Positions 26,640 to 33,655 of a DNA stretch of 46,627 nt are shown here, piece after piece (position 1 is the first letter of the stretch; every line of letters begins with the position of its first letter). Source of the DNA: Luteococcus sp052116585 (lineage in GTDB: Bacteria > Actinomycetota > Actinomycetes > Propionibacteriales > Propionibacteriaceae). A program made the position numbers and the translations under genes. Below the pieces are notes generated by a model that was not told the origin of the DNA, did not search any database, and saw only the letters and a program-made list of their open reading frames with translations. Location: contig NZ_JBQKKT010000023.1 in assembly GCF_052116585.1 (NCBI RefSeq), positions 1-46,627 on the forward strand, read 5' to 3'.

Positions 26640-27713
26640 ATGAATGCCCCTGTCACCAAGGACACGGCGCTGACCCAACTCCCCGTGCTCGACCGCATCC
26701 TCCCGCTGTGGATCTTGCTGGCGATGGGAGGCGGCCTCCTGCTCGGCCGGCTCGTGCCCGGCCTGTCGGGCGCCCTGTCAGCGGTCGAGGTGCAGGGAGT
26801 CTCCCTTCCCATCGCGCTGGGGCTGCTCGTGATGATGTATCCGGTGCTGGCCAAGGTCCGCTACGACCGCCTCGACAGCGTCACCCGGGACGGCCGCATG
26901 CTCGTGTCTTCGTTGCTACTGAACTGGGTCGTGGGTCCGGCCTTGATGTTCGGCCTTGCCTGGCTCATGCTCCCGGATCTGCCCGCCTACCGCACAGGTC
27001 TGATCATCGTCGGGCTAGCTCGGTGCATCGCCATGGTCATCATCTGGAACGACCTTGCCTGCGGCGACCGCGAGGCAGCCGCTGTGCTGGTCGCCCTCAA
27101 CTCGATCTTCCAGGTGATTGCCTTCGCGGGGCTGGGATGGTTCTACCTGTCGGTCCTGCCAGGCTGGCTGGGGCTGGAGCAGGCAGCGCTGAACATCTCG
27201 CCGTGGCAGATCGCCGGCTCAGTGCTGGTGTTCCTGGGTGTTCCGCTGCTCGCGGGATACCTGTCGCGGCGGCTGGGAGAGTCTCGCTGGGGCCGAGCGC
27301 GCTACGAGAACGGCTTCCTCCCACGCGTTGGGCCATGGGCTCTCTACGGCCTGCTGTTCACCATCGTCATTCTCTTCGCCCTCCAGGGAAGCCAGATCAC
27401 CTCCCGGCCATGGGACGTCGCGCGGATCGCTCTGCCGCTGCTCGCCTACTTCGTCCTCATGTGGGGCGGAGCCTTCCTCCTCGGCCGGGTCATCGGCCTG
27501 CCCTACGCGAAGACGGCCACGCTCGCCTTCACCGCAGCTGGCAACAACTTCGAGCTGGCCATCGCGGTCGCCATCGCCACATTCGGTGTGACCTCGGGCC
27601 AGGCCCTCGCTGGCGTCGTCGGCCCCCTCATCGAGGTGCCCGTGCTCGTCGGGCTCGTCTACGTGTCCTTGTGGCTGCGCCGCGCACTCCGCTTCTCGGA
27701 GACGACGCGATGA
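26640..27713 (+). CDS. acr3: Arsenite efflux transporter Acr3
   Basis: Protein of 357 aa with about ten membrane helices, belonging to the Acr3 (ArsB2) branch of the BART superfamily. It exports arsenite or antimonite using the proton gradient. The diagnostic LARCIAMVIIWNDLACGD contains the conserved cysteine of helix 4, and FTAAGNNFELAIAVAIA near the C-terminus is also typical. The ATG has AAGGAG 5 nt upstream. No arsenate reductase or methylase is present nearby, so this cassette handles trivalent arsenic only, or uses a reductase elsewhere. The stop is about 20 bp from the convergent mutM fragment A. Confidence 0.94.
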   Translation: MNAPVTKDTALTQLPVLDRILPLWILLAMGGGLLLGRLVPGLSGALSAVEVQGVSLPIALGLLVMMYPVLAKVRYDRLDSVTRDGRMLVSSLLLNWVVGPALMFGLAWLMLPDLPAYRTGLIIVGLARCIAMVIIWNDLACGDREAAAVLVALNSIFQVIAFAGLGWFYLSVLPGWLGLEQAALNISPWQIAGSVLVFLGVPLLAGYLSRRLGESRWGRARYENGFLPRVGPWALYGLLFTIVILFALQGSQITSRPWDVARIALPLLAYFVLMWGGAFLLGRVIGLPYAKTATLAFTAAGNNFELAIAVAIATFGVTSGQALAGVVGPLIEVPVLVGLVYVSLWLRRALRFSETTR

Positions 27714-27734
27714 CCGGGGGCTCCGTCTCCTCCC

Positions 27735-27872
27735 TCACCTCAGCCGTTGGCACCTCGGGCACCGCGTCGAACTCCGATTGGTGAATTGCTCACGCACCAT
27801 CGCCGTCCCACACCGCTTGCACGGCAGGCCCTCACGTCCGTAGGCGTCGAGCAAGCGATCGAAGTATCCCGA
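27735..27872 (-). pseudogene. Detached mutM 3' end (copy A), MutM zinc-finger fragment
   Basis: On the minus strand this begins SGYFDRLLDAYGREG and ends CPRCQRLR with TGA at 27735-27737. It encodes 45 residues of the MutM C-terminal zinc finger, with both Cys pairs kept (CKRC and CPRC). About 39 of 45 residues match the intact gene by eye, so it is closer to it than copy B. It starts at the same codon as copy B and is preceded by the same in-frame ATG TAG. It has no start or catalytic domain. It probably served as the mutM end after cassette 1 inserted and was displaced by cassette 2. Confidence 0.85.
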
Positions 27873-27882
27873 CTACATGACT
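27859..27882. other. Putative attachment site A (core plus element end)
   Basis: The core TCGAAGTATCCCGACT (27859-27874) differs from the mutM core at one base and is followed by ACATGACT, as at copy B. Confidence 0.65.
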
Positions 27883-27908
27883 TTCTTACATTCACCTGAT
27901 CCGATCAG

Positions 27909-27925
27909 TGCCGGAGTGTGCCGAT
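27909..27925. repeat. Paired direct repeat near core A
   Basis: TGCCGGA (27909-27915) and TGCCGAT (27919-27925) lie 35 and 45 bp from the end of core A, with the same 10-bp period as the pair near core B. Surrounding bases are otherwise dissimilar. Confidence 0.45.
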
Positions 27926-27990
27926 CTGCCTCAGCCTCTATCCGAGAAATTCGCTTGCCCGGAGATTCCTGCATAGATCAGGCTGGGCAC

Positions 27991-28627
27991 GTGAATCACC
28001 CCATCATCATCCGCCCGGCCCACCCGTCCGATCAGCATGCCTGCGAGTCCCTTGTCCGCGATGCGTTCTGGGACATCTACCGCCCGGGCTGTCACGAACA
28101 CTACCTGTGGCACCTCGCCATGCAAGGCCATCCCGACGTCATCCCCCAGCTCACATACGTGGCAGTTGACCAGGACACGATCGTCGGATGTGTCATGAGC
28201 ACCACGGCCCATATCCACACCCCCGCTGGCGACACGCTCCCCGTCCTGGCACCTGGACCGGTCGCCGTCGCTCCGGCATAGCAGAGGCACGGAACCGGAT
28301 CGCTACTCATGGCCCACACGCTCAATGCTGCACGCGACCTGGAATTCGCCGCCGCGTTCCTGTACGGAGACCCCGCGTACTACCCACGCTTTGGTTTCAC
28401 CGACGCCGCCAACTTCGGGGTGACGACAGCCGAAGGCGACAATTTCCCCGACTTCATGGGCATGGAACTGCAGCCCGGCAGCCTGGAAGCCGTCAACGGA
28501 CAACTGATCGAGAGCCCCCCTGTTCGAGTTCTCCCCCACCGACGTGGAAGCCTTCGACGCCATGTTCCCTCATCGGCCGAAGGCAGAACGACCGCCAAAT
28601 CAAGAGCGGGAGTCAGGCGCCTCGTAG
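27991..28627 (+). pseudogene. GNAT-family N-acetyltransferase, disrupted
   Basis: The 5' part reads IIIRPAHPSDQHACESLVRD and TYVAVDQDTIVGCVMST, a GNAT N-terminal half. An in-frame TAG at 28279-28281 interrupts motif A right after GPVAVAPA; the same frame resumes with QRHGTGSLLMAHTL and YYPRFGF, which complete the fold. A second lesion is an extra C in the six-C run at 28515-28520; with one C fewer the frame continues as LFEFSPTDVEAFDAMFPHR to a TAG at 28625. Two independent lesions suggest decay rather than one sequencing error. The likely start is GTG 27991. The 3' end overlaps hepT by about 15 bp in the opposite direction. Confidence 0.8.
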
Positions 28628-28945
28628 CGACTCTGCCAAGAGAGGTAGATGGTTGTCGACGACATCGCGAACAACCTCGATGTCGACACCGAAGTACTGG
28701 TGCACGAGGATGTTGCGGAAACCGCGGATCTGCGGCCACGGAATCTCGGGGTGCGCAGCCGTCACGCTCTCAGGAAGGCGAGTTGCTGCCTCGCCGATGA
28801 TCTGGAGATTGCGCTCGATCGCATCCTCGGCCATGGCAATCAAGTCGGGATCATCACAGTCGGCGCCGACAAGGGCGATGAACCGTTGACACCGGTCGAT
28901 GGCGACCAGGATGTCATCGATCCGCTCCTTGGAAGTCCTGCTCAC
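28613..28945 (-). CDS. hepT: HepT-like toxin (DUF86) of a MntA-HepT pair
   Basis: Protein of 110 aa, all-helical. The HEPN RNase motif Rx4-6H is present in RNILVHQYFG, where R-N-I-L-V-H-Q-Y matches the RX4HXY form targeted by MntA. The N-terminal SKERIDDILVAIDRCQRF is typical of DUF86. In characterised pairs HepT cuts RNA and MntA silences it by adding AMP to the Tyr of this motif. The GTG overlaps the mntA stop (GTGA), so the two are made together. Confidence 0.9.
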   Translation of the reverse strand: MSRTSKERIDDILVAIDRCQRFIALVGADCDDPDLIAMAEDAIERNLQIIGEAATRLPESVTAAHPEIPWPQIRGFRNILVHQYFGVDIEVVRDVVDNHLPLLAESLRGA

Positions 28946-29271
28946 AAGGCCACCGCTTCCGCCAGCGCAGATTCCGACACGGGGCGCCGCAGGAGCTGGA
29001 CAGGGAAGATGTCGACGTCATCCGTGCCGAAGAGTTCGCGGGTCTCCTCCAACAGTCCTGAGGCGCGCATCAAGATATTGCCGTCGGCAGGATCCATCTC
29101 GACCAGGATGTCGATGTCGCTCCCGTCCCGCGCGTCGCCGCGAGCGACGGAACCGAAGAGCATCGGATTCGTCGCCCCATACTTGACGAGCAACGCATCG
29201 AAGTCGTCGCGGCGCGCGTCGAGAAGCGCTCGCAGGGCGAGCGTCTCGGGAGTTGCCGCCTGATCACTCAT
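28942..29271 (-). CDS. mntA: MntA-like minimal nucleotidyltransferase antitoxin
   Basis: Protein of 109 aa with the minimal nucleotidyltransferase signature GSX10DXD in LFGSVARGDARDGSDIDILVEM (G-S then D-I-D). It is expected to AMPylate the HepT partner and block its RNase. The ATG at 29271 overlaps the mutM stop (ATGA), so its translation is coupled to mutM and it probably depends on the yceD-rpmF-rnc-mutM promoter. This is unusual placement for a toxin-antitoxin pair and follows from the proposed insertion at the mutM 3' end. Confidence 0.9.
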   Translation of the reverse strand: MSDQAATPETLALRALLDARRDDFDALLVKYGATNPMLFGSVARGDARDGSDIDILVEMDPADGNILMRASGLLEETRELFGTDDVDIFPVQLLRRPVSESALAEAVAL

Positions 29272-30143
29272 GCCCTCAGAGTACCGTCCGAACATGGTCC
29301 GCCTCGGCGGAGCCGCTGACAACTCGGGCAGAACGTCGAGCTCCGGTTGGTGAACTGGATGCGTCTCATCGGCGTCCCGCAGCGCTTGCAGGGAAGGCCT
29401 TCGCGGCCGTAGGCGTCGAGCGAGCGGTCGAAGTAACCCGACTCGCCATTGACCTTCACGTAGAGGGCATCGAAGCTGGTGCCGCCCTGCCCGAGCGCCT
29501 CGGCCATGACGGTGCGGGCCGCCTCCAGCACGCCGACGGCCTGGGCGCGGGTGAGCTTCTCGGTGGGGTGCTCGGGATGGATCTGGGCCAGCCACAGCGC
29601 CTCGTCGGCGTAGATGTTGCCGATGCCGCTGACCAGGGCCTGGTCGAGCAGGGCCCGCTTGACGGTGGTGCGCTTTCGACGCAGGCGCTGTGCGACATCG
29701 GCAAGGTCGAAGTGATCGTCGAAGGGGTCGAGTGCGATGTGCGCGATCTCGGCGGGGAGCTCTGCACCGCCGGGGCTGAGCTGGAGCCCGCCGAACATCC
29801 GCTGGTCGACGAAGCGCAGCTGTTCCTGGCCGCCGTCCAGGTCGAACAGGACGCGGGTGTTGCGCAGCAGCGGCGCGTCGGGGCGGTCGACGCGGAACTG
29901 GCCGCTCATCCCCAGATGGGCGAGCATCGCATCACCGTCGGCGAAGGGGAACCAGAGGTACTTTCCACGGCGTCGCGGCGCCTCGAAGGTGCGCCCCTGG
30001 AGCACCAGCTCGAAGTCCCGCGGCCCCAATTCGTGTTTGCGCACCGGCCGGGGGTGCAGCACCTGGACATGCGAAACCGCGCGGCCCCGGAGCAGTGGCT
30101 CCAGACCCGCGCGGACCGTTTCGACCTCGGGAAGCTCAGGCAC
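29268..30143 (-). CDS. mutM: Formamidopyrimidine-DNA glycosylase MutM/Fpg
   Basis: Protein of 291 aa that removes 8-oxoguanine and ring-opened purines. The GTG start gives VPELPEVETVRAGL, in which Pro2 is the nucleophile and Glu3 assists. RRRGKYLWF holds the catalytic lysine of the N-domain. The helix-two-turn-helix region includes SGIGNIYADEALW. The zinc finger is CKRC and CPSC. The end is slightly extended (LRRGGPCSDGTLRA). It overlaps rnc by 8 bp and mntA by 4 bp. The zinc-finger codons after SGYFDR are the part duplicated downstream, so this 3' end may have been acquired. Confidence 0.96.
   Translation of the reverse strand: MPELPEVETVRAGLEPLLRGRAVSHVQVLHPRPVRKHELGPRDFELVLQGRTFEAPRRRGKYLWFPFADGDAMLAHLGMSGQFRVDRPDAPLLRNTRVLFDLDGGQEQLRFVDQRMFGGLQLSPGGAELPAEIAHIALDPFDDHFDLADVAQRLRRKRTTVKRALLDQALVSGIGNIYADEALWLAQIHPEHPTEKLTRAQAVGVLEAARTVMAEALGQGGTSFDALYVKVNGESGYFDRSLDAYGREGLPCKRCGTPMRRIQFTNRSSTFCPSCQRLRRGGPCSDGTLRA
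29428..29443. other. Core sequence in intact mutM (putative attachment site C)
   Basis: TCGAAGTAACCCGACT on the plus strand encodes SGYFD on the minus strand. Beyond it, intact mutM continues with CGCCATTGACC rather than ACATGACT. This is the proposed point where cassettes enter. Confidence 0.6.
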
Positions 30144-30909
30144 CCGGGGTTGCCTCCTCGTTGGGGATCTGGACCGGCTCGTCACCCAGGGCCTCGCGTG
30201 CAGCTGCCTGAGCTGCCTGGGCCTCCTGGATGGCGGTGAACGCCTTGCCAGCGGCCTCCTGCTCGGCCTGCTTCTTGTTGCGGCCCTCACCGGTTCCGTA
30301 CTCGACGCCGTTGACGACCGCCCGCGCGACGAAGTGCTTGTCGTGGTCTGGGCCCGACTCCTCGATGCGGTAGGTCGGCATCGGGTGGCCGTTGTTGGCA
30401 CACACCTCCTGCAGGGAGGTCTTCCAGTCCAGCCCCGCGCCCATCTGGTCGGCCTGCGTGACCAGGGGGTCGAAGACGTGGTGCACGAAGCTCTCCGCCT
30501 GCCCCATGCCACCCGTGAGGAAGATGCCGCCGATCAGGGCCTCCATCGTGTCAGCCAGGATCGAGGTCTTGTCATGACCGCCGGTGGTGGTCTCGCCGCG
30601 TCCCAGCTTCACCATCGGGCCGATGTCCAGCCCGCGCGCCACATCGGCCAACGCAACGGCGTTCACGACGGCTGCACGCAGCTTCGCCAAGCGCCCTTCC
30701 GGGTAGTCCGGGAAGGTCAGGTAGAGGTGTTCGGTCACGACGATGCCCAGCACTGCGTCGCCCAGGAATTCCAGGCGCTCATTGGTGGGGATGCCGCCGT
30801 TCTCGTAGGCGTACGAACGGTGCGTCAGGGCAAGCTCGAAGAGCTGGGTGTCCAGTGGGACACCCAGCTCGTCAAGAAGCTGCTGGAAACGGCTCAGCTG
30901 AGCCGCCAT
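30136..30909 (-). CDS. rnc: Ribonuclease III
   Basis: Protein of 257 aa that cuts double-stranded RNA, for example in rRNA maturation. The RNase III signature NERLEFLGDAVLGIVV is followed by the second acidic site DTMEALIGGIFL. A C-terminal dsRBD spans about residues 160-230 (SLQEVCANNGHPMPTYRI, then GRNKKQAEQEAA). It starts 1 bp after the rpmF stop and overlaps mutM, inside the yceD-rpmF-rnc-mutM operon. The C-terminal ~25 residues are Ala/Glu-rich. Confidence 0.96.
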   Translation of the reverse strand: MAAQLSRFQQLLDELGVPLDTQLFELALTHRSYAYENGGIPTNERLEFLGDAVLGIVVTEHLYLTFPDYPEGRLAKLRAAVVNAVALADVARGLDIGPMVKLGRGETTTGGHDKTSILADTMEALIGGIFLTGGMGQAESFVHHVFDPLVTQADQMGAGLDWKTSLQEVCANNGHPMPTYRIEESGPDHDKHFVARAVVNGVEYGTGEGRNKKQAEQEAAGKAFTAIQEAQAAQAAAREALGDEPVQIPNEEATPGA

Positions 30910-30910
30910 G

Positions 30911-31102
30911 TCAGGCGTCGAGAACCTGGCGACGTGCGGCGCGGGGGCCGTACTGGCCGCACGCGGGGCACGCGGTGTGCTGCAGGTGGGCCTCACGGCA
31001 CGCCGGGTTCACGCAGGTCACGACGTTGACAGCGGTCGTCTTCCACTGGCTACGACGGCTGCGAGTGTTGCTCCGGGACATCTTCCGCTTCGGGACTGCC
31101 AC
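30911..31102 (-). CDS. rpmF: 50S ribosomal protein L32
   Basis: Protein of 63 aa. AVPKRKMSRSNTRSRRSQWK is the classical L32 N-terminus. The zinc site is visible as C-VNPA-C followed by CPACG, the Cys-containing form. It is preceded by a TGA-separated yceD gene, the conserved yceD-rpmF order, and followed immediately by rnc. Confidence 0.97.
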   Translation of the reverse strand: MAVPKRKMSRSNTRSRRSQWKTTAVNVVTCVNPACREAHLQHTACPACGQYGPRAARRQVLDA

Positions 31103-31157
31103 GATCTTCTCCTTGAGCTACCCGCCCCCAGGGTGCGGGTGCGGTGGTGTCTGTAGG

Positions 31158-31177
31158 GATCCGACTGGTGTCGGATC
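31158..31177 (-). terminator. Small hairpin between yceD and rpmF
   Basis: GATCCGAC and GTCGGATC form a perfect 8-bp stem with the loop TGGT, beginning at the yceD stop codon. As yceD and rpmF normally share a transcript, it may be an RNA processing or partial attenuation site rather than a full terminator. Confidence 0.45.
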
Positions 31178-31739
31178 AGTTCTCCTGCTGTTCTTCGGCT
31201 TCGCTCACGTCCAGCTCGGAGAGCTTGCCCCAACGGGGGTCGATCTCCTCACCATGGCTGTGCTCCGGATCATCATTCAGGACCTGTCCACACTCGATGC
31301 ACAGTCCCAAACAGTCATCCCGACACAGGGGCGTGAACGGAAGTTCGAGCACCACGGCGTCACGCAGCGCCGGGTCGAGATCGATCATCTCGTCCTCGAT
31401 CCAGCTGGCATCCTCCTCCGCTTCCTTCTCGGGGTAGAAGTACAGCTCCTGCAGGTCATAGGACTCACGGTCCTCGAAATCCCTCAGGCAGCGCGCACAT
31501 TCACCCTTGAGGGAGACATCGGCGGTACCGGTGACCAGAACGCCCTCGATCACGCTCTCGAGCCGAAGATCGAGGGTGATGTCGGAGCCCTGGGGCACTC
31601 CGATCATGTCGATGCCAAGATCCGTAGGCGCCTCGACGACCTGATGAACCTGCTTCATCGTTCCGGCTCGGCGAGCCAGCTCGTGGATCTCGAGGACGAG
31701 AGGCGAGCGGGCATCGAGGCGGCGATGCTGGTTCATCAC
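31176..31739 (-). CDS. yceD: YceD/DUF177 family protein
   Basis: Protein of 187 aa of the DUF177 family linked to 23S rRNA accumulation and ribosome assembly. Two Cys pairs are visible: CARCLRD in the middle, then CRDDCLGLCIECG near the C-terminus, as usual for Gram-positive members. GVLVTGTADVSLKGECARC is the diagnostic stretch. The start is GTG 31739 or ATG 31736, served by GAAGGGA. It is the first gene of the rpmF-rnc-mutM unit, with a good promoter upstream. Confidence 0.93.
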   Translation of the reverse strand: MMNQHRRLDARSPLVLEIHELARRAGTMKQVHQVVEAPTDLGIDMIGVPQGSDITLDLRLESVIEGVLVTGTADVSLKGECARCLRDFEDRESYDLQELYFYPEKEAEEDASWIEDEMIDLDPALRDAVVLELPFTPLCRDDCLGLCIECGQVLNDDPEHSHGEEIDPRWGKLSELDVSEAEEQQEN

Positions 31740-31788
31740 GGTTCCCTTCAGCGCACAACGGACATGACAGCGTCACGACCGAGGACCA

Positions 31789-31817
31789 ACTCTATCCGAG
31801 CGCGGCATCTGGACCAA
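31789..31817 (-). promoter_or_regulatory. Promoter of the yceD-rpmF-rnc-mutM operon
   Basis: On the minus strand TTGGTC (31812-31817) and TAGAGT (31789-31794) are 17 bp apart. The start of transcription would lie about 44 nt before yceD. Confidence 0.6.
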
Positions 31818-31920
31818 ACCGGCCGCCCACACGCCCGGCCCTACAGCACTCTGGGCACGTCTTGCACGTCGCTGGGGCGCGATCCCCTCCCGGCTCGATG
31901 CCTCTCGGGGACGAATGTGA

Positions 31921-32556
31921 TTGGCTCGTGCAGTGCCGCTCTATCGTACCGTCGCCCGCAGCGCCACCGTCGACCTCGAGGTGAAGCGTTCGATCTTCCG
32001 CTGTGACATCCGTCGGGTCACCGATGAGGCCGCGGCACGCGCACTGGTGGAGCGACTGCGCAGTGAACACTGGGATGCTCGCCACCACTGTTCCGCCTTC
32101 ATCTGGCTGCCCGACGGTTCCCTGTCCCGCTCCAGTGACGACGGTGAACCGTCTGGAACTGCCGGCGCACCGATGCTGGAAGTGCTTCGCGGGGCGGGCC
32201 TGACCGAGGTCGCGGCGGTGGTCACCCGCTGGTTCGGCGGAACCCTGCTGGGAGCGGGAGGCCTGGTCCGTGCCTACTCAGACTCCGTTCGAGCGGGTCT
32301 GGAGGCCGCCGGCGTCCTTGAGCGGGAGCTCGTCACCGAGCAGCAGGTGGCCCTTGACCACGCGCTGGCCGCGAAGGCCGAGTCCGAGCTCCGCAGCCGT
32401 GGTGTCAGCGTGCTCGACGTCGCCTATGGCCAGCAGGCCGTCCTGCAGCTGGGGATCCGCCCGCAGGACGTGGAGCAGGTTAGGACCCTCTTGGCCGAGC
32501 TCAGCCATGGTGGGGCGGAACTGGAAGCGATCGGGGAACGGTGGGTGGACCGCTGA
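31921..32556 (+). CDS. yigZ: YigZ/IMPACT family protein
   Basis: Protein of 211 aa. The UPF0029 domain is clear: EVKRSIFRCDIRRV, then SSDDGEPSGTAGAPMLEVLR and VTRWFGGTLLGAGGLVRAY. The C-terminal half is the short DUF1949-like domain. The family is related to the translation regulator IMPACT but its bacterial role is not established. The TTG at 31921 is preceded by CGGGGA at 9 nt; GTG 31933 is an alternative start. It stands alone on the plus strand and is convergent with coaD, 4 bp away. Confidence 0.92.
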   Translation: MARAVPLYRTVARSATVDLEVKRSIFRCDIRRVTDEAAARALVERLRSEHWDARHHCSAFIWLPDGSLSRSSDDGEPSGTAGAPMLEVLRGAGLTEVAAVVTRWFGGTLLGAGGLVRAYSDSVRAGLEAAGVLERELVTEQQVALDHALAAKAESELRSRGVSVLDVAYGQQAVLQLGIRPQDVEQVRTLLAELSHGGAELEAIGERWVDR

Positions 32557-32560
32557 ACAG

Positions 32561-33073
32561 CTACGTGGCCTGCGCAACCTTGCGGGCGATGGCCTGGGCC
32601 ACATTCGGCGTGACGAACTCGCTGACGTCGCCGCCATAGGCAGCGATCTCCCGCATCATCGTCGAGGAGATGGTGGCGTAGGGACCACCGGCCGGCAGGA
32701 AGATGGTCTCGATCCCGCTGACGTGTGTGTTGATGTGGGCCATCTGGAGCTCGTAGTCGAAATCGGAGGCGAATCGTAGGCCCTTGACGATCACCTCGCA
32801 GCCCTGCGCACGGGCGTAGTCCACGAGCAGACCGTCGATGATGCCAACTCCCACCCCGGGCAGGTGGGCGACCGCCCCCTCCACCAGCTCGACGCGCTCC
32901 TGGGCGTCGAACATCTGACTCTTCTTCTGCGAATTGCGCCCGACTGCCACCAGCACCTCGTCGAAGACCTTGGTGGCCCGTTCGATGACGTCCAGGTGGC
33001 CCTTGGTGATCGGGTCGAAGGAGCCGGGGACGATCGCCTTGATGTGGCGACCGGTGCGGTCAGTGGTCATCAT
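32561..33073 (-). CDS. coaD: Phosphopantetheine adenylyltransferase
   Basis: Protein of 170 aa that makes dephospho-CoA from 4'-phosphopantetheine and ATP. IVPGSFDPITKGHLDVIERA contains the nucleotide-binding TxGH motif, and ISSTMMREIA is the second signature. The start is one of two consecutive ATGs (33073 or 33070), inside the end of rsmD; the overlap of 14 bp implies coupling. The rsmD-coaD pair is conserved across bacteria. Confidence 0.96.
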   Translation of the reverse strand: MMTTDRTGRHIKAIVPGSFDPITKGHLDVIERATKVFDEVLVAVGRNSQKKSQMFDAQERVELVEGAVAHLPGVGVGIIDGLLVDYARAQGCEVIVKGLRFASDFDYELQMAHINTHVSGIETIFLPAGGPYATISSTMMREIAAYGGDVSEFVTPNVAQAIARKVAQAT

Positions 33074-33644
33074 TGGCCTCTCGCTGGCAGAAGTGCAGTG
33101 TGGTCTCACCGTAGCTGCGGGCCCAGTGTTCTGTCCCCTCGGGAAAATCCGGCACACCGCTGCGGGCGCTGCGTTCCAGGACCAGCAGTCCGTTGTGCAC
33201 CAGCCTCGTCAGAGCAAGCTCCAGGGTGTGGCTGATCTGCTCATTCGTGAAGGGATACGGGGGGTCGAGCCAGATCACGTCGAAAGATCTGCCTTCACGC
33301 TGCAGGAAACTGTCCACCTGGGCCGCGACAACCTCCACGTGCAACCGCGTCCGCGCGGCATTGGCCTTGACCAGCCGGACGGTCGGCTGGTCGTGCTCGA
33401 CGAGCACCACCGGCGCCGCTCCCCGACTCGCGGCTTCCAGGCCCACTCCCCCAGAGCCTGCGAACAGGTCGCAGAAGGCGATGCCGGCAAGGTGTTCGTC
33501 CGCCCCCGCGTCGGAGTTGCCATTCCACGTCGCGAGAGTGCTGAACAGGGCTTCCCGAACCCGGTCCGTGGTGGGCCGGGTCCTCTCGCCGGTTGGCGCC
33601 TGCAGACGCATGCCCCCGGCACTTCCCGCGATGATCCTGCTCAT
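33060..33644 (-). CDS. rsmD: 16S rRNA (guanine-N2)-methyltransferase RsmD
   Basis: Protein of 194 aa that methylates G966 of 16S rRNA. The start SRIIAGSAGGMRL is family-typical, RPTTDRVREALFSTL follows, then the SAM loop FCDLFAGSGGVGLEAASRG and the catalytic LDPPY. It overlaps coaD at its 3' end. The TRIC-like gene ends upstream on the same strand, 11 bp before the rsmD start codon. Confidence 0.96.
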   Translation of the reverse strand: MSRIIAGSAGGMRLQAPTGERTRPTTDRVREALFSTLATWNGNSDAGADEHLAGIAFCDLFAGSGGVGLEAASRGAAPVVLVEHDQPTVRLVKANAARTRLHVEVVAAQVDSFLQREGRSFDVIWLDPPYPFTNEQISHTLELALTRLVHNGLLVLERSARSGVPDFPEGTEHWARSYGETTLHFCQREANDDH

Positions 33645-33655
33645 GGCGCCCAACC

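Larger units (their letters stand above)
26179..27874. mobile_element. Putative mutM-targeting cassette 1 (arsR-acr3 cargo)
   Basis: About 1.7 kb lie between mutM core copy B and core copy A. The segment holds arsR and acr3 and ends with a mutM 3' end (copy A) that would have restored mutM when it inserted. Its left end shares ACATGACT and the paired TGCCGGA motifs with cassette 2. No recombinase gene is inside, so movement, if real, needs an enzyme supplied in trans. The boundaries assume crossover within the 16-bp core. Confidence 0.6.
27875..29443. mobile_element. Putative mutM-targeting cassette 2 (GNAT pseudogene and MntA-HepT cargo)
   Basis: About 1.6 kb lie between core A and the core inside intact mutM. 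It contains a broken GNAT gene, hepT, mntA and the present 3' end of mutM. The left end carries the same ACATGACT and paired TGCCGGA-like repeats as cassette 1. The toxin-antitoxin pair could stabilise the insertion. No integrase is present. The right boundary lies within the mutM core, so the last ~58 codons of mutM would belong to the cassette. Confidence 0.6.

Noticed and set aside
27711..27784. A small plus-strand frame after acr3
   Set aside because: It is antisense to the mutM fragment A, which has a clear protein match.
28309..28800. The 3' half of the GNAT pseudogene as a separate gene
   Set aside because: It begins in the middle of GNAT motif A in the same frame as the 5' half, so it is better explained as one gene broken by a TAG codon.
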